In this document: one piece after another, positions 1 to 5,487 of the stretch | How positions within the stretch are numbered: position 1 is the stretch's first letter | How the letters are laid out: each line of letters opens with the position of its first letter | Origin: Actinomycetales bacterium | Lineage (GTDB): Bacteria > Actinomycetota > Actinomycetes > Actinomycetales > Cellulomonadaceae | Direction: 5' to 3' | DNA length: 5,487 nucleotides | Assembly (NCBI GenBank): GCA_012514545.1 | Contig: JAAZAC010000209.1 | Coordinates: forward strand, 1-5,487 | Notes under the pieces: model-generated | Database searches by the model: none | What the model saw: only the letters and a program-made list of their open reading frames with translations | What the model was told of the DNA's origin: nothing | Program-made: the position numbers and the translations under genes

Positions 1-471
1 ATGGCTGGTGACACCGTCATCACGGTGGTCGGGAACCTGACCGGGGACCCGGAGCTGCGCTTCACGCCGTCCGGCGCCGCCGTCGCGAACTTCACCGTCG
101 CGTCGACGCCGCGGACGTTCGACCGCCAGACCAACGAGTGGAAGGACGGCGAGACGCTGTTCCTGCGCTGCTCGATCTGGCGGGAGGCGGCGGAGAACGT
201 GGCCGAGTCCCTCACCAAGGGGATGCGCGTCATCGTGCAGGGCCGGCTGGTGCAGCGGTCGTACGAGACGCGCGAGGGCGAGAAGCGCACGGTCGTCGAG
301 CTCCAGGTCGACGAGATCGGCCCGTCGCTGCGCTACGCCTCGGCCAAGGTCACCCGGACCCAGCGGTCCGGTGGCGGCGGCTTCGGCGGCGGCGGCGCCG
401 GCGGCGGCTTCGACAACGACCCGTGGGCCACGCCCGCGCCGGGCGGCGCGTCGGACGAGCCCCCGTTCTGA
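1..471 (+). CDS. ssb: Single-stranded DNA-binding protein SSB
   Basis: This 156-residue protein coats single-stranded DNA in replication, repair and recombination and recruits partner proteins through its C-terminal tip. The OB-fold domain occupies about residues 1-115, with the family pattern [17 protein letters not shown] at 9-25 and the [17 protein letters not shown] strand-loop at 77-93. Aromatic residues F54, W60 and Y88 lie in segments expected to line the DNA path; exact equivalence to E. coli residues was not verified. Residues 124-137 are a glycine-rich linker. The protein ends DEPPF, the actinobacterial form of the acidic DDIPF-type tip that binds partners. The reading frame is intact with a TGA stop. 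The window begins on the ATG, so its ribosome site and the usual upstream rpsF cannot be seen. The next gene, rpsR, starts 54 bases downstream on the same strand, as in the conserved rpsF-ssb-rpsR-rplI cluster. Some actinobacteria carry a second ssb, but this context indicates the essential copy. Confidence 0.97.
   Translation: MAGDTVITVVGNLTGDPELRFTPSGAAVANFTVASTPRTFDRQTNEWKDGETLFLRCSIWREAAENVAESLTKGMRVIVQGRLVQRSYETREGEKRTVVELQVDEIGPSLRYASAKVTRTQRSGGGGFGGGGAGGGFDNDPWATPAPGGASDEPPF
373..412 (+). repeat. Direct repeat in the SSB glycine linker
   Basis: A 13-base unit, GGCGGCGGCTTCG, occurs at 373-385 and again at 400-412, 27 bases (nine codons) apart and in the same reading frame. GGC triplets lie between the copies. 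It encodes the GGGF-type linker of SSB. Recombination or slippage between copies would change linker length without shifting the frame. This is probably a composition-driven repeat of a disordered linker, not an element with its own function. Confidence 0.6.
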
Positions 472-486
472 TCCCTGACGTGACAC

Positions 487-503
487 CGGGGCCCGCGGCC
501 CCG
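487..503 (+). other. Short GC hairpin between ssb and rpsR
   Basis: CGGGGCC at 487-493 pairs with GGCCCCG at 497-503, giving up to seven base pairs around CGC, or six around a five-base loop. It sits 7 bases before the rpsR Shine-Dalgarno GAGGAG (511-516). There is no T tract, so it is unlikely to be a complete terminator. It may be a partial attenuator, a processing or stability hairpin that adjusts SSB against S18 output, or chance in GC-rich DNA. Confidence 0.3.
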
Positions 504-525
504 CAGACCTGAGGAGTACCCCACG

Positions 526-762
526 ATGGCGAAGCCCGTCGTCCGCAAGCCGAAGAAGAAGCAGAACCCGTTGAAGGCCGCCAAGATCGAGGTGGTCGAC
601 TACAAGGACACCGCGCTGCTGCGCAAGTTCATCTCCGACCGCGGCAAGATCCGCGCGCGTCGGGTGACGGGTGTCTCCGTCCAGGAGCAGCGCGCGATCG
701 CGCGGGCCGTGAAGAACGCCCGCGAGATGGCGCTGCTCCCCTACTCGAGCTCCGCTCGCTGA
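526..762 (+). CDS. rpsR: 30S ribosomal protein S18, cysteine-free form
   Basis: This 78-residue protein is a small-subunit component that binds 16S rRNA together with S6 on the platform. The S18 core is clear: [22 protein letters not shown] at about 25-46, then [28 protein letters not shown] to near the end. The N-terminus is basic ([10 protein letters not shown]), as expected for rRNA contact. The length is normal. There is no cysteine anywhere: where zinc-binding S18 proteins carry a CxxC pair, this one has an NPLKAAKIE segment, and [10 protein letters not shown] replaces VTGNCVQHQR. It is therefore the zinc-independent (C-minus) type. The ATG has a good Shine-Dalgarno, GAGGAG at 511-516, nine bases upstream. 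The gene lies 54 bases after ssb and 12 before rplI, consistent with cotranscription. Confidence 0.96.
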   Translation: MAKPVVRKPKKKQNPLKAAKIEVVDYKDTALLRKFISDRGKIRARRVTGVSVQEQRAIARAVKNAREMALLPYSSSAR

Positions 763-774
763 GAGGGGGCTGAC

Positions 775-1230
775 GTGGCCACGAAGATCATCCTCACGCA
801 CGAGGTCTCCGGCCTCGGTGCGCCCGGCGACATCGTCGAGGTCAAGGACGGGTACGCCCGCAACTACCTCTTCCCGCGGGGCCTCGCGACCGCCTGGACC
901 AAGGGTGCCGCGAAGCAGGTCGAGGCGATCAAGCGGGCGCGCAAGGCGCGCGAGATCGCCACGCTCGAGGACGCGCGCGAGGTGCGCGACCGGCTCCAGG
1001 AGGCGCCCGTCGTCGTGCCGGCGAAGGCCGGCGCGTCCGGTCGCCTGTTCGGTGCGGTGACGACGGCGGACATCGCCGAGGCCGTCGCCGCCGCCGGTGG
1101 GCCGAAGCTCGACCGCCGCAAGATCGAGATCGCGCAGCCGATCAAGTCGCTCGGCGACCACCAGGTGCAGGTCCGCCTGCACGAGGACGTCACCGCGCAG
1201 ATCGACGTCCGCGTCGTGCCGCAGGCCTGA
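775..1230 (+). CDS. rplI: 50S ribosomal protein L9
   Basis: This 151-residue protein binds 23S rRNA through its N-terminal domain and projects from the large subunit on a long helix. The L9 signature lies at residues 13-41 ([20 protein letters not shown] and following, with G13, G18, V23, G26, Y27, N30, Y31, L32 and G36). A charged, Ala/Arg/Lys-rich helix spans about 42-75. A C-terminal domain of about 80-150 includes GRLFGAVT near residue 89. The length matches the usual 147-151 residues. The start is GTG; the purine-rich run GAGAGGGGG at 761-769, which overlaps the rpsR stop codon, is a suitably placed Shine-Dalgarno. The 12-base gap to rpsR and shared strand suggest one transcript, which should end at the hairpin beginning 11 bases after the stop. 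Confidence 0.96.
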   Translation: MATKIILTHEVSGLGAPGDIVEVKDGYARNYLFPRGLATAWTKGAAKQVEAIKRARKAREIATLEDAREVRDRLQEAPVVVPAKAGASGRLFGAVTTADIAEAVAAAGGPKLDRRKIEIAQPIKSLGDHQVQVRLHEDVTAQIDVRVVPQA

Positions 1231-1241
1231 CGCCCCGCCGC

Positions 1242-1290
1242 GACGCGCCACGAGGCCCGGTCCCGTTCGGGGGCCGGGCCTCGTCGCGTC
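1242..1290 (+). terminator. Strong hairpin terminator after rplI
   Basis: The arm at 1251-1264 pairs with 1270-1283 to form 14 continuous pairs (one of them G-U) closing a GTTCG loop. After a small internal loop, GACGCG at 1242-1247 also pairs with CGCGTC at 1285-1290. It starts 11 bases after the rplI stop. No T tract follows, which is common for actinobacterial hairpin terminators. It most likely ends the ssb-rpsR-rplI transcript and separates it from the next gene. Confidence 0.75.
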
Positions 1291-1392
1291 TGCCTCGCGT
1301 CCCGGTCGTCGCGAGCCCGCGGGCAGGGCTCCGTCCGGGGACGGGCGGGTGATTCCGTCCCGTGGCGGACGCGGCCGTGCGCGCCGCGGGCC

Positions 1393-1398
1393 TACCGT
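1393..1398 (+). promoter_or_regulatory. Candidate leaderless -10 element of the small membrane gene
   Basis: TACCGT fits the actinobacterial TAnnnT -10 pattern and ends seven bases before the GTG at 1406, the spacing expected when transcription begins at the start codon. There is no Shine-Dalgarno in front of that GTG, which agrees with a leaderless message. No convincing -35 box is visible 16-18 bases upstream. The call rests on this one hexamer and its spacing. Confidence 0.4.
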
Positions 1399-1405
1399 GG
1401 GCGGC

Positions 1406-1867
1406 GTGAGCGACGACCAGCGTCCCGACCCGGACCCCGACCCCCGTCCCGACGGCGACCCCGCCGGGACCGCCGACGGCGAGCCCGCCCCCGAGGGCGA
1501 CACCTCCGCGGGCGCCGACGCCGCCCCGTCCGCCGACGCGCAGGCCCCGCGTCCGCTCGGCGTCACCGCGTGGGCGTTCCTGCCGATCGGCCTCACGTTC
1601 TTCCTCCTCGGGCTGATCCAGGGCTTCGACGACGGCACCGGCATCGCGTTCTTCACCGTCGGCGTGACGTTCCTGCTCCTCGCGCTCGGCATGGGCGGCG
1701 CCGAGGTGTCCCGGGCCGGCCTGGCCCGGTTCCAGCAGCCCGCGACCGCCAAGACCCAGCCGACGACCGCCGAGGCCGAGCCGACGACGGAGGGCGACGC
1801 GGAGCCCACGTCCGACGCCGAGTCGCCGTCGACGGATCCGGAGAGCCCCGGCCCGGCCGCGGGCTGA
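1406..1867 (+). CDS. Small two-helix membrane protein of unknown function
   Basis: I do not recognise this family. The 153-residue product has three parts. Residues 1-50 are disordered and rich in Asp, Pro, Gly and Ala, with a PDPDPD run at 7-12. Two hydrophobic helices follow, about 53-73 (starting VTAWAFLPIG) and 79-98 (IAFFTVGVTFLLLALGMGG), joined by a very short QGFDDG turn. Residues 110-153 form a Thr/Pro/Glu/Asp-rich tail with loosely repeated PTTxEAE units. The turn is too short for a domain, so both acidic tails should lie on the same side of the membrane. The reading frame stays open upstream to 1097, but that part overlaps rplI and the terminator, so GTG 1406 is preferred; GTG 1397 would add three residues. 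The gene ends one base before the convergent MATE gene. Its coding status is supported by the membrane core and third-position GC bias; its function is unknown. Confidence 0.7.
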   Translation: MSDDQRPDPDPDPRPDGDPAGTADGEPAPEGDTSAGADAAPSADAQAPRPLGVTAWAFLPIGLTFFLLGLIQGFDDGTGIAFFTVGVTFLLLALGMGGAEVSRAGLARFQQPATAKTQPTTAEAEPTTEGDAEPTSDAESPSTDPESPGPAAG

Positions 1868-1868
1868 G

Positions 1869-3242
1869 TCAGGCCCCGAGCGTCATCCAGGCCGCGCCGC
1901 GGGCCCGCAGGCCCGTGGTCAGCGCCCGCGCGCCCATGAACGCGCCCGCGTAGGCGAGCCAGGCCCACGCGAGCCCGGGGCCGCCGTCGGGCGCGAGGGA
2001 CCGCACGGCGACGGCGAGCGGCGCGTACACGGCGAGCGTCACGACGCCGGCCCACGCGAGGAACCGGCCGTCGCCGGCGCCGATGAGCACGCCGTCGAGC
2101 ACGAACACCCAGCCGGCCATGGGCAGCCCGGCCGCGGTGACGAGCAGGGCGGTGGCGACGGCGGCGCGGACCGCGGCGTCGGGCGTGAAGAGCGGCCCGA
2201 CGGCGCCCGCCCCGACGGCGAGGACGGCCCCCAGCGCGACGCCCGCCCCCACGCCCCACTGGAGGGTGCGGCGGAGCACGGCCCGGGCGGCGGTCGGGTC
2301 GCCGGCGCCGAGCGCCTGGCCGACGAGCGCCTGCGCCGCGATCGCGAGGGCGTCGAGGGCGAACGCGGCGAGGTTCCACACGGCCGCGACCACCTGGTGC
2401 CCGGCGAGGGCGACGGTGCCGAGCCCGCCGGCGACCCATGCGGCGAGCAGGATGCCGATCCGCAGGGTCACGGTGCGCAGCAGCAGCGGCGTGCCGGCGT
2501 GGGCGGCCTGGCGCAGGCCGGCGCGCGTGGGCCGCAGCGGCACGCCCTCGGCGCGGGCGCCCCCGACGACGGCCCGCGTGAGCACGACCGCCATCGCCGT
2601 CTGCGCGACGGCGGTGCCGAGCCCGGACCCGGCGACCCCCATGCCCAGGCCCAGGACGAGCGTCACGGACAGGACGGCGTTGAGCACCGCGCCGCCCGAG
2701 GCGACCCACAGCGGCGTGCGCGTGTCGAGCCGGCCGCGCAGGGCGCCCGTGGCGGCGAGGACGACGAGCATCCCGGGCAGCCCGGGCGCCGACCAGCGCA
2801 GGTACGCGATCGCGTGCGGCCGCACGTCGGCGGGGGCGCCGAGCGCGTCGAGGATCGGTCCGGCCGCCACGCCGAGCGCGACGGCGAGGACCGCTCCGAT
2901 GCCGAGGGCCAGCCACATCCCGTCGACGCCCCACTGCAGCGCCCGACGCCGGTCCCCCGCCCCCAGCGCCCGCGCGACCCGCGCCGTCGTCGCATAGGCG
3001 AGGAAGATGCACAGCCCGACGACGGTGGTCAGGACCGTCCCGGCGAGCGCGAGCCCGCCGAGCTGGGGGGCGCCGAGGCGCCCGACGACGGCGGAGTCGA
3101 CGAGGACGAACAGCGGCTCGGCGACGAGCGCCCCCAGCGCGGGCACGGCGAGCGCGACGATGCGCCGGTCGAGGGCGCGCCCGCCACCACCCGAGACGGG
3201 CGGTCCGGATGCTGAGAGGTTGCCCAACGAGTTCCTGTCCAC
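1869..3242 (-). CDS. MATE-family efflux transporter, DinF-like
   Basis: This is a 457-residue membrane protein of normal MATE length, with about twelve hydrophobic helices starting near residue 27. Members export organic cations, drugs or metabolites using proton or sodium gradients; the substrate here cannot be predicted. DinF-type features are PLFVLVDSAVVGRLG at 43-57 with the ion-coupling Asp (D49) in helix 1, and FVLDGVLIGAGD at 380-391. The family's two-fold pseudo-symmetry shows in ALGAGDRRRALQWG (92-105) and ALGAGDPTAARAVLRRTLQWG (310-330). Helix 5 reads NAVLS (188-192), with Ser where NxxLD is common. The frame opens with GTG at 3242-3240, which has no clear Shine-Dalgarno. A TTG at 3227-3225, five bases after AGGA, is an alternative that removes five residues. 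It is divergent from dnaB, an arrangement I recall from Streptomyces, and convergent with the small membrane gene. Confidence 0.93.
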   Translation of the reverse strand: MDRNSLGNLSASGPPVSGGGGRALDRRIVALAVPALGALVAEPLFVLVDSAVVGRLGAPQLGGLALAGTVLTTVVGLCIFLAYATTARVARALGAGDRRRALQWGVDGMWLALGIGAVLAVALGVAAGPILDALGAPADVRPHAIAYLRWSAPGLPGMLVVLAATGALRGRLDTRTPLWVASGGAVLNAVLSVTLVLGLGMGVAGSGLGTAVAQTAMAVVLTRAVVGGARAEGVPLRPTRAGLRQAAHAGTPLLLRTVTLRIGILLAAWVAGGLGTVALAGHQVVAAVWNLAAFALDALAIAAQALVGQALGAGDPTAARAVLRRTLQWGVGAGVALGAVLAVGAGAVGPLFTPDAAVRAAVATALLVTAAGLPMAGWVFVLDGVLIGAGDGRFLAWAGVVTLAVYAPLAVAVRSLAPDGGPGLAWAWLAYAGAFMGARALTTGLRARGAAWMTLGA

Positions 3243-3374
3243 AGTCGGTGCACGGCGAACCGCGTGCTCGCCGCGGGGTCGCGGCGGACGACGGCCACCG
3301 TATCCACAGCCTTGTCAACGACGTGTGGACGGCCCCGCGCGGCGGTCCACATGCCGCCCACAGGCCGCCCACAG
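3235..3374. promoter_or_regulatory. Cluster of DnaA-box-like nonamers upstream of dnaB
   Basis: Seven sites resemble the DnaA box (TTGTCCACA in actinobacteria, TTATCCACA in E. coli). They are CTGTCCACA at 3235-3243 (one mismatch), GTATCCACA at 3300-3308 (one mismatch to the E. coli form), TTGTCAACG at 3312-3320 (two), CCGTCCACA on the minus strand at 3324-3332 (two), CGGTCCACA at 3343-3351 (two), and CCGCCCACA at 3354-3362 and 3365-3373 (three each). The first overlaps the MATE start codon; all lie upstream of the proposed dnaB promoter. DnaA control of dnaB is an inference; the weaker sites may not bind. Confidence 0.45.
3342..3374 (+). repeat. Three phased 11-bp iteron-like repeats
   Basis: The 11-mer GCCGCCCACAG occurs twice in perfect tandem at 3353-3363 and 3364-3374. 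A third, degenerate copy, GCGGTCCACAT, directly precedes them at 3342-3352 with three differences. Each carries a CCACA core, spaced one helical turn apart on the same DNA face. This is the shape of an iteron array for cooperative protein binding, ending about 19 bases before the proposed dnaB -35. Confidence 0.55.
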
Positions 3375-3393
3375 CACCACGCACACCCCCGCG

Positions 3394-3423
3394 TTGAGGG
3401 GCGTCCGCGCTGCTCAATAGAGT
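3394..3423 (+). promoter_or_regulatory. dnaB: Candidate dnaB promoter
   Basis: TTGAGG at 3394-3399 and TAGAGT at 3418-3423 are separated by 18 bases and fit a primary sigma-factor promoter (TTGACA, TAnnnT). Transcription would begin near 3430 and give a leader of about 100 nt before the GTG at 3533. It is the best-matching pair of hexamers I found in this intergenic region. Confidence 0.5.
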
Positions 3424-3444
3424 CGCGGCAGCAGTTCGAAGGGA

Positions 3445-3524
3445 CCACCGGTAGGCCGGCATCACCGCCGATGTCGCAGGGGCCTGAGAACATCAGTTCG
3501 ACTCGTCCGGGGACCGGTGGGGGG
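3445..3524 (+). promoter_or_regulatory. Possible folded dnaB leader that can pair with the ribosome site
   Basis: CCACCGGT at 3445-3452 is perfectly complementary to ACCGGTGG at 3513-3520, which runs into the G-rich ribosome site. Between them, 3457-3463 pairs with 3470-3476 (seven pairs including one G-U, six-base loop), and GAAC/GTTC at 3488-3499 forms a small hairpin. A competing hairpin, CCGG-TAGG-CCGG at 3448-3459, would release the long-range arm. This outline could allow switching, but no known riboswitch class is recognised. Confidence 0.3.
3516..3524 (+). promoter_or_regulatory. dnaB: G-rich ribosome binding site that decides the dnaB start
   Basis: GGTGGGGGG ends eight bases before the GTG at 3533, whereas it runs directly into the in-frame GTG at 3524 and leaves no spacing there. 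Start 3533 is therefore preferred. The site is not a classical AGGAGG, and it is the part of the leader that may be masked by pairing with 3445-3452. Confidence 0.5.
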
Positions 3525-3532
3525 TGCGTGGC

Positions 3533-4909
<1,377 letters not shown>

Positions 4910-4920
4910 CCCGACGGCGG

Positions 4921-4969
4921 CGAGCGCTCTGCTCGGCGCGCGCGGGCGGCTCCGCCGGCTGTGCCGCCC
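4921..4969 (+). terminator. Weak candidate terminator hairpins after dnaB
   Basis: Two inverted repeats follow the dnaB stop. CGAGC/GCTCG at 4921-4935 has five pairs and a five-base loop. GGGCGGC at 4944-4950 pairs with GCCGCCC at 4963-4969 around a 12-base loop. Neither has a T tract and both are modest for this base composition. They lie just before the reductase promoter, where a terminator would be expected. Confidence 0.35.
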
Positions 4970-4973
4970 CGCG

Positions 4974-5004
4974 TTGACTTCGAGCGCGCTCCAGCTCCTA
5001 GCGT
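4974..5004 (+). promoter_or_regulatory. MerR/SoxR-type promoter of the aldo/keto reductase gene
   Basis: TTGACT at 4974-4979 and TAGCGT at 4999-5004 are separated by 19 bases, two more than the usual optimum. The spacer contains the perfect palindrome GAGCGCGCTC (4982-4991), part of a longer imperfect dyad from 4976 to 4997 in which eight of eleven positions pair. Its centre lies between spacer bases 7 and 8, as in the SoxR-controlled soxS promoter. MerR-family activators work by untwisting such long spacers. The regulator gene is not in the window. Transcription would begin near 5011. Confidence 0.6.
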
Positions 5005-5037
5005 CGAGCGGGCGGCCCGGACCGGGCCGCCCGACGC
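5001..5037 (+). other. Stable hairpin at the predicted start of the reductase mRNA
   Basis: GGGCGGCCC at 5010-5018 pairs with GGGCCGCCC at 5024-5032 around GGACC. GCGTC at 5001-5005 can pair with GACGC at 5033-5037 across a four-base bulge. The inner stem begins at the predicted first transcribed bases and the whole ends four bases before the Shine-Dalgarno. It could be a 5' stem protecting the mRNA, a second operator, or, if transcription reads through, a terminator for dnaB. Confidence 0.45.
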
Positions 5038-5040
5038 ATG

Positions 5041-5046
5041 AGGAGG
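5041..5046 (+). promoter_or_regulatory. Shine-Dalgarno of the reductase gene
   Basis: AGGAGG lies four bases before ATG 5051 and fixes that start. A nearer upstream ATG at 5038 is out of frame and overlaps this site, so it is not the start. Confidence 0.8.
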
Positions 5047-5050
5047 ACGC

Positions 5051-5487
5051 ATGGAGCAGACGACGCTGGGTCGCCACGGCCTGCGCGTGAGCCGGCTGTG
5101 GCTCGGCGCCATGACCTTCGGCCGCGAGACCGACGAGGCGGAGAGCCGCCGGATCCTGGACAGGTACGTCGACGCCGGCGGCACGGTGATCGACACCGCC
5201 GACGGGTACGGCGCCGGCGCCTCGGAGGAGATCGTGGGCCGGTGGCTCGCGGGACGGCCCCGGCACGACGTCGTCATCGCGACGAAGGCCTGGTTCCCCA
5301 CCCGGGAGGGCCCGAACGCGTCCGGCCTGAGCCGGGCGCACCTCGTGGAGGCGGTCGACGCGAGCCTGCGGCGGCTCGGCACCGACCACATCGACCTCTA
5401 CCAGGCCCACCTGTGGGACGACGCGACGCCCCTCGAGGAGACCCTCGGCACGTTCGAGACGCTCGTCGCGGCGGGCAAGGTGCGCTA
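5051..5487 (+). CDS. Aldo/keto reductase, 3' end cut by the window
   Basis: The first 145 codons of a NAD(P)H-dependent oxidoreductase of the aldo/keto reductase superfamily are present; full proteins are about 310-350 residues, so more than half lies beyond the edge. The open start [19 protein letters not shown] at 6-24 and the [19 protein letters not shown] block at 48-66 are typical of bacterial AKRs that act on carbonyl compounds. All four catalytic positions are visible: D48, Y53, K79 (in VVIATKAW) and H120 (in [10 protein letters not shown]). The barrel helix and strand [14 protein letters not shown] at 105-118 also fits. ATG 5051 has a strong AGGAGG four bases upstream. The gene has its own promoter with a MerR-type layout, suggesting induction by a chemical or redox signal. 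The substrate cannot be told. It is a single gene on the same strand as dnaB, 141 bases away, with no evident functional link to it. Confidence 0.95.
   Translation, partial: MEQTTLGRHGLRVSRLWLGAMTFGRETDEAESRRILDRYVDAGGTVIDTADGYGAGASEEIVGRWLAGRPRHDVVIATKAWFPTREGPNASGLSRAHLVEAVDASLRRLGTDHIDLYQAHLWDDATPLEETLGTFETLVAAGKVR

Noticed and set aside
472..525. S6:S18 autoregulatory RNA
   Set aside because: That motif is known upstream of rpsF, outside this window; the hairpin here lacks any feature I could tie to it.
1097..1405. N-terminal extension of the small membrane gene
   Set aside because: The frame is open, but it overlaps rplI and its terminator and encodes a Ser/Arg-rich shadow; GTG 1406 with its -10 is a better start.
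2083..3215. Two long plus-strand frames (2083-2997 and 2397-3215) opposite the MATE gene
   Set aside because: These are composition shadows. The minus-strand frame has coherent membrane helices and MATE motifs, while these have only Ala/Pro/Thr or Arg/Gly/Asp runs.
3297..3318. Minus-strand promoter for the MATE gene with perfect TTGACA at 3318-3313
   Set aside because: The only TAnnnT nearby (TACGGT, 3302-3297) is just 10 bases away, and nothing suitable lies at 16-19 bases.
3235..3420. Chromosomal origin oriC
   Set aside because: There are no dnaA, dnaN or rpmH neighbours and no AT-rich unwinding element; most boxes are weak. A regulatory or titration site is more likely.
3524..3532. GTG 3524 as the dnaB start
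   Set aside because: The G-rich ribosome site runs directly into it with no spacing, whereas GTG 3533 has eight bases and gives the family-like N-terminus MSVEEL.

Overview
The window is about three-quarters G+C, with strong third-position G/C bias, GTG starts and TAnnnT-type -10 elements. Its proteins closely resemble actinobacterial versions: SSB ending in DEPPF, a cysteine-free S18, and a DnaB with actinobacterial wording throughout. I read it as chromosomal DNA of a high-GC actinobacterium, probably a Micrococcales member of the Cellulomonas or Promicromonospora kind. That placement is an inference from remembered sequences, not from a search.

Left part (1-1290): three co-oriented core genes, ssb, rpsR (S18) and rplI (L9), with short gaps, closed by a strong 14-bp hairpin terminator. 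The window begins exactly at the ssb start codon, so rpsF, which normally precedes ssb, would lie outside. Next (1406-1867) comes a small, probably leaderless gene for an unrecognised two-helix membrane protein with disordered acidic tails. It is tail-to-tail, one base apart, with a DinF-like MATE efflux transporter on the minus strand (1869-3242).

Centre (3243-3532): a roughly 290-bp divergent intergenic region between the MATE gene and dnaB. It is the most unusual stretch here. It holds a cluster of DnaA-box-like nonamers, three of them phased at 11 bp. These are followed by a plausible dnaB promoter and then a roughly 100-nt leader that could fold so as to pair with the dnaB ribosome binding site. 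The replicative helicase gene dnaB (3533-4909) follows and is intein-free.

Right part (4910-5487): a short spacer, a promoter with a 19-bp spacer and an off-centre dyad as in MerR/SoxR-controlled promoters, a hairpin at the predicted transcript start, and the first 145 codons of an aldo/keto reductase cut by the window edge.

The gene content is an ordinary replication and ribosome core: SSB and DnaB act at the fork, S18 and L9 in the two ribosomal subunits. I found no mobile element, CRISPR array, tRNA or rRNA, and no clearly new multi-gene system. The interest lies in the regulatory DNA around dnaB and the reductase gene.
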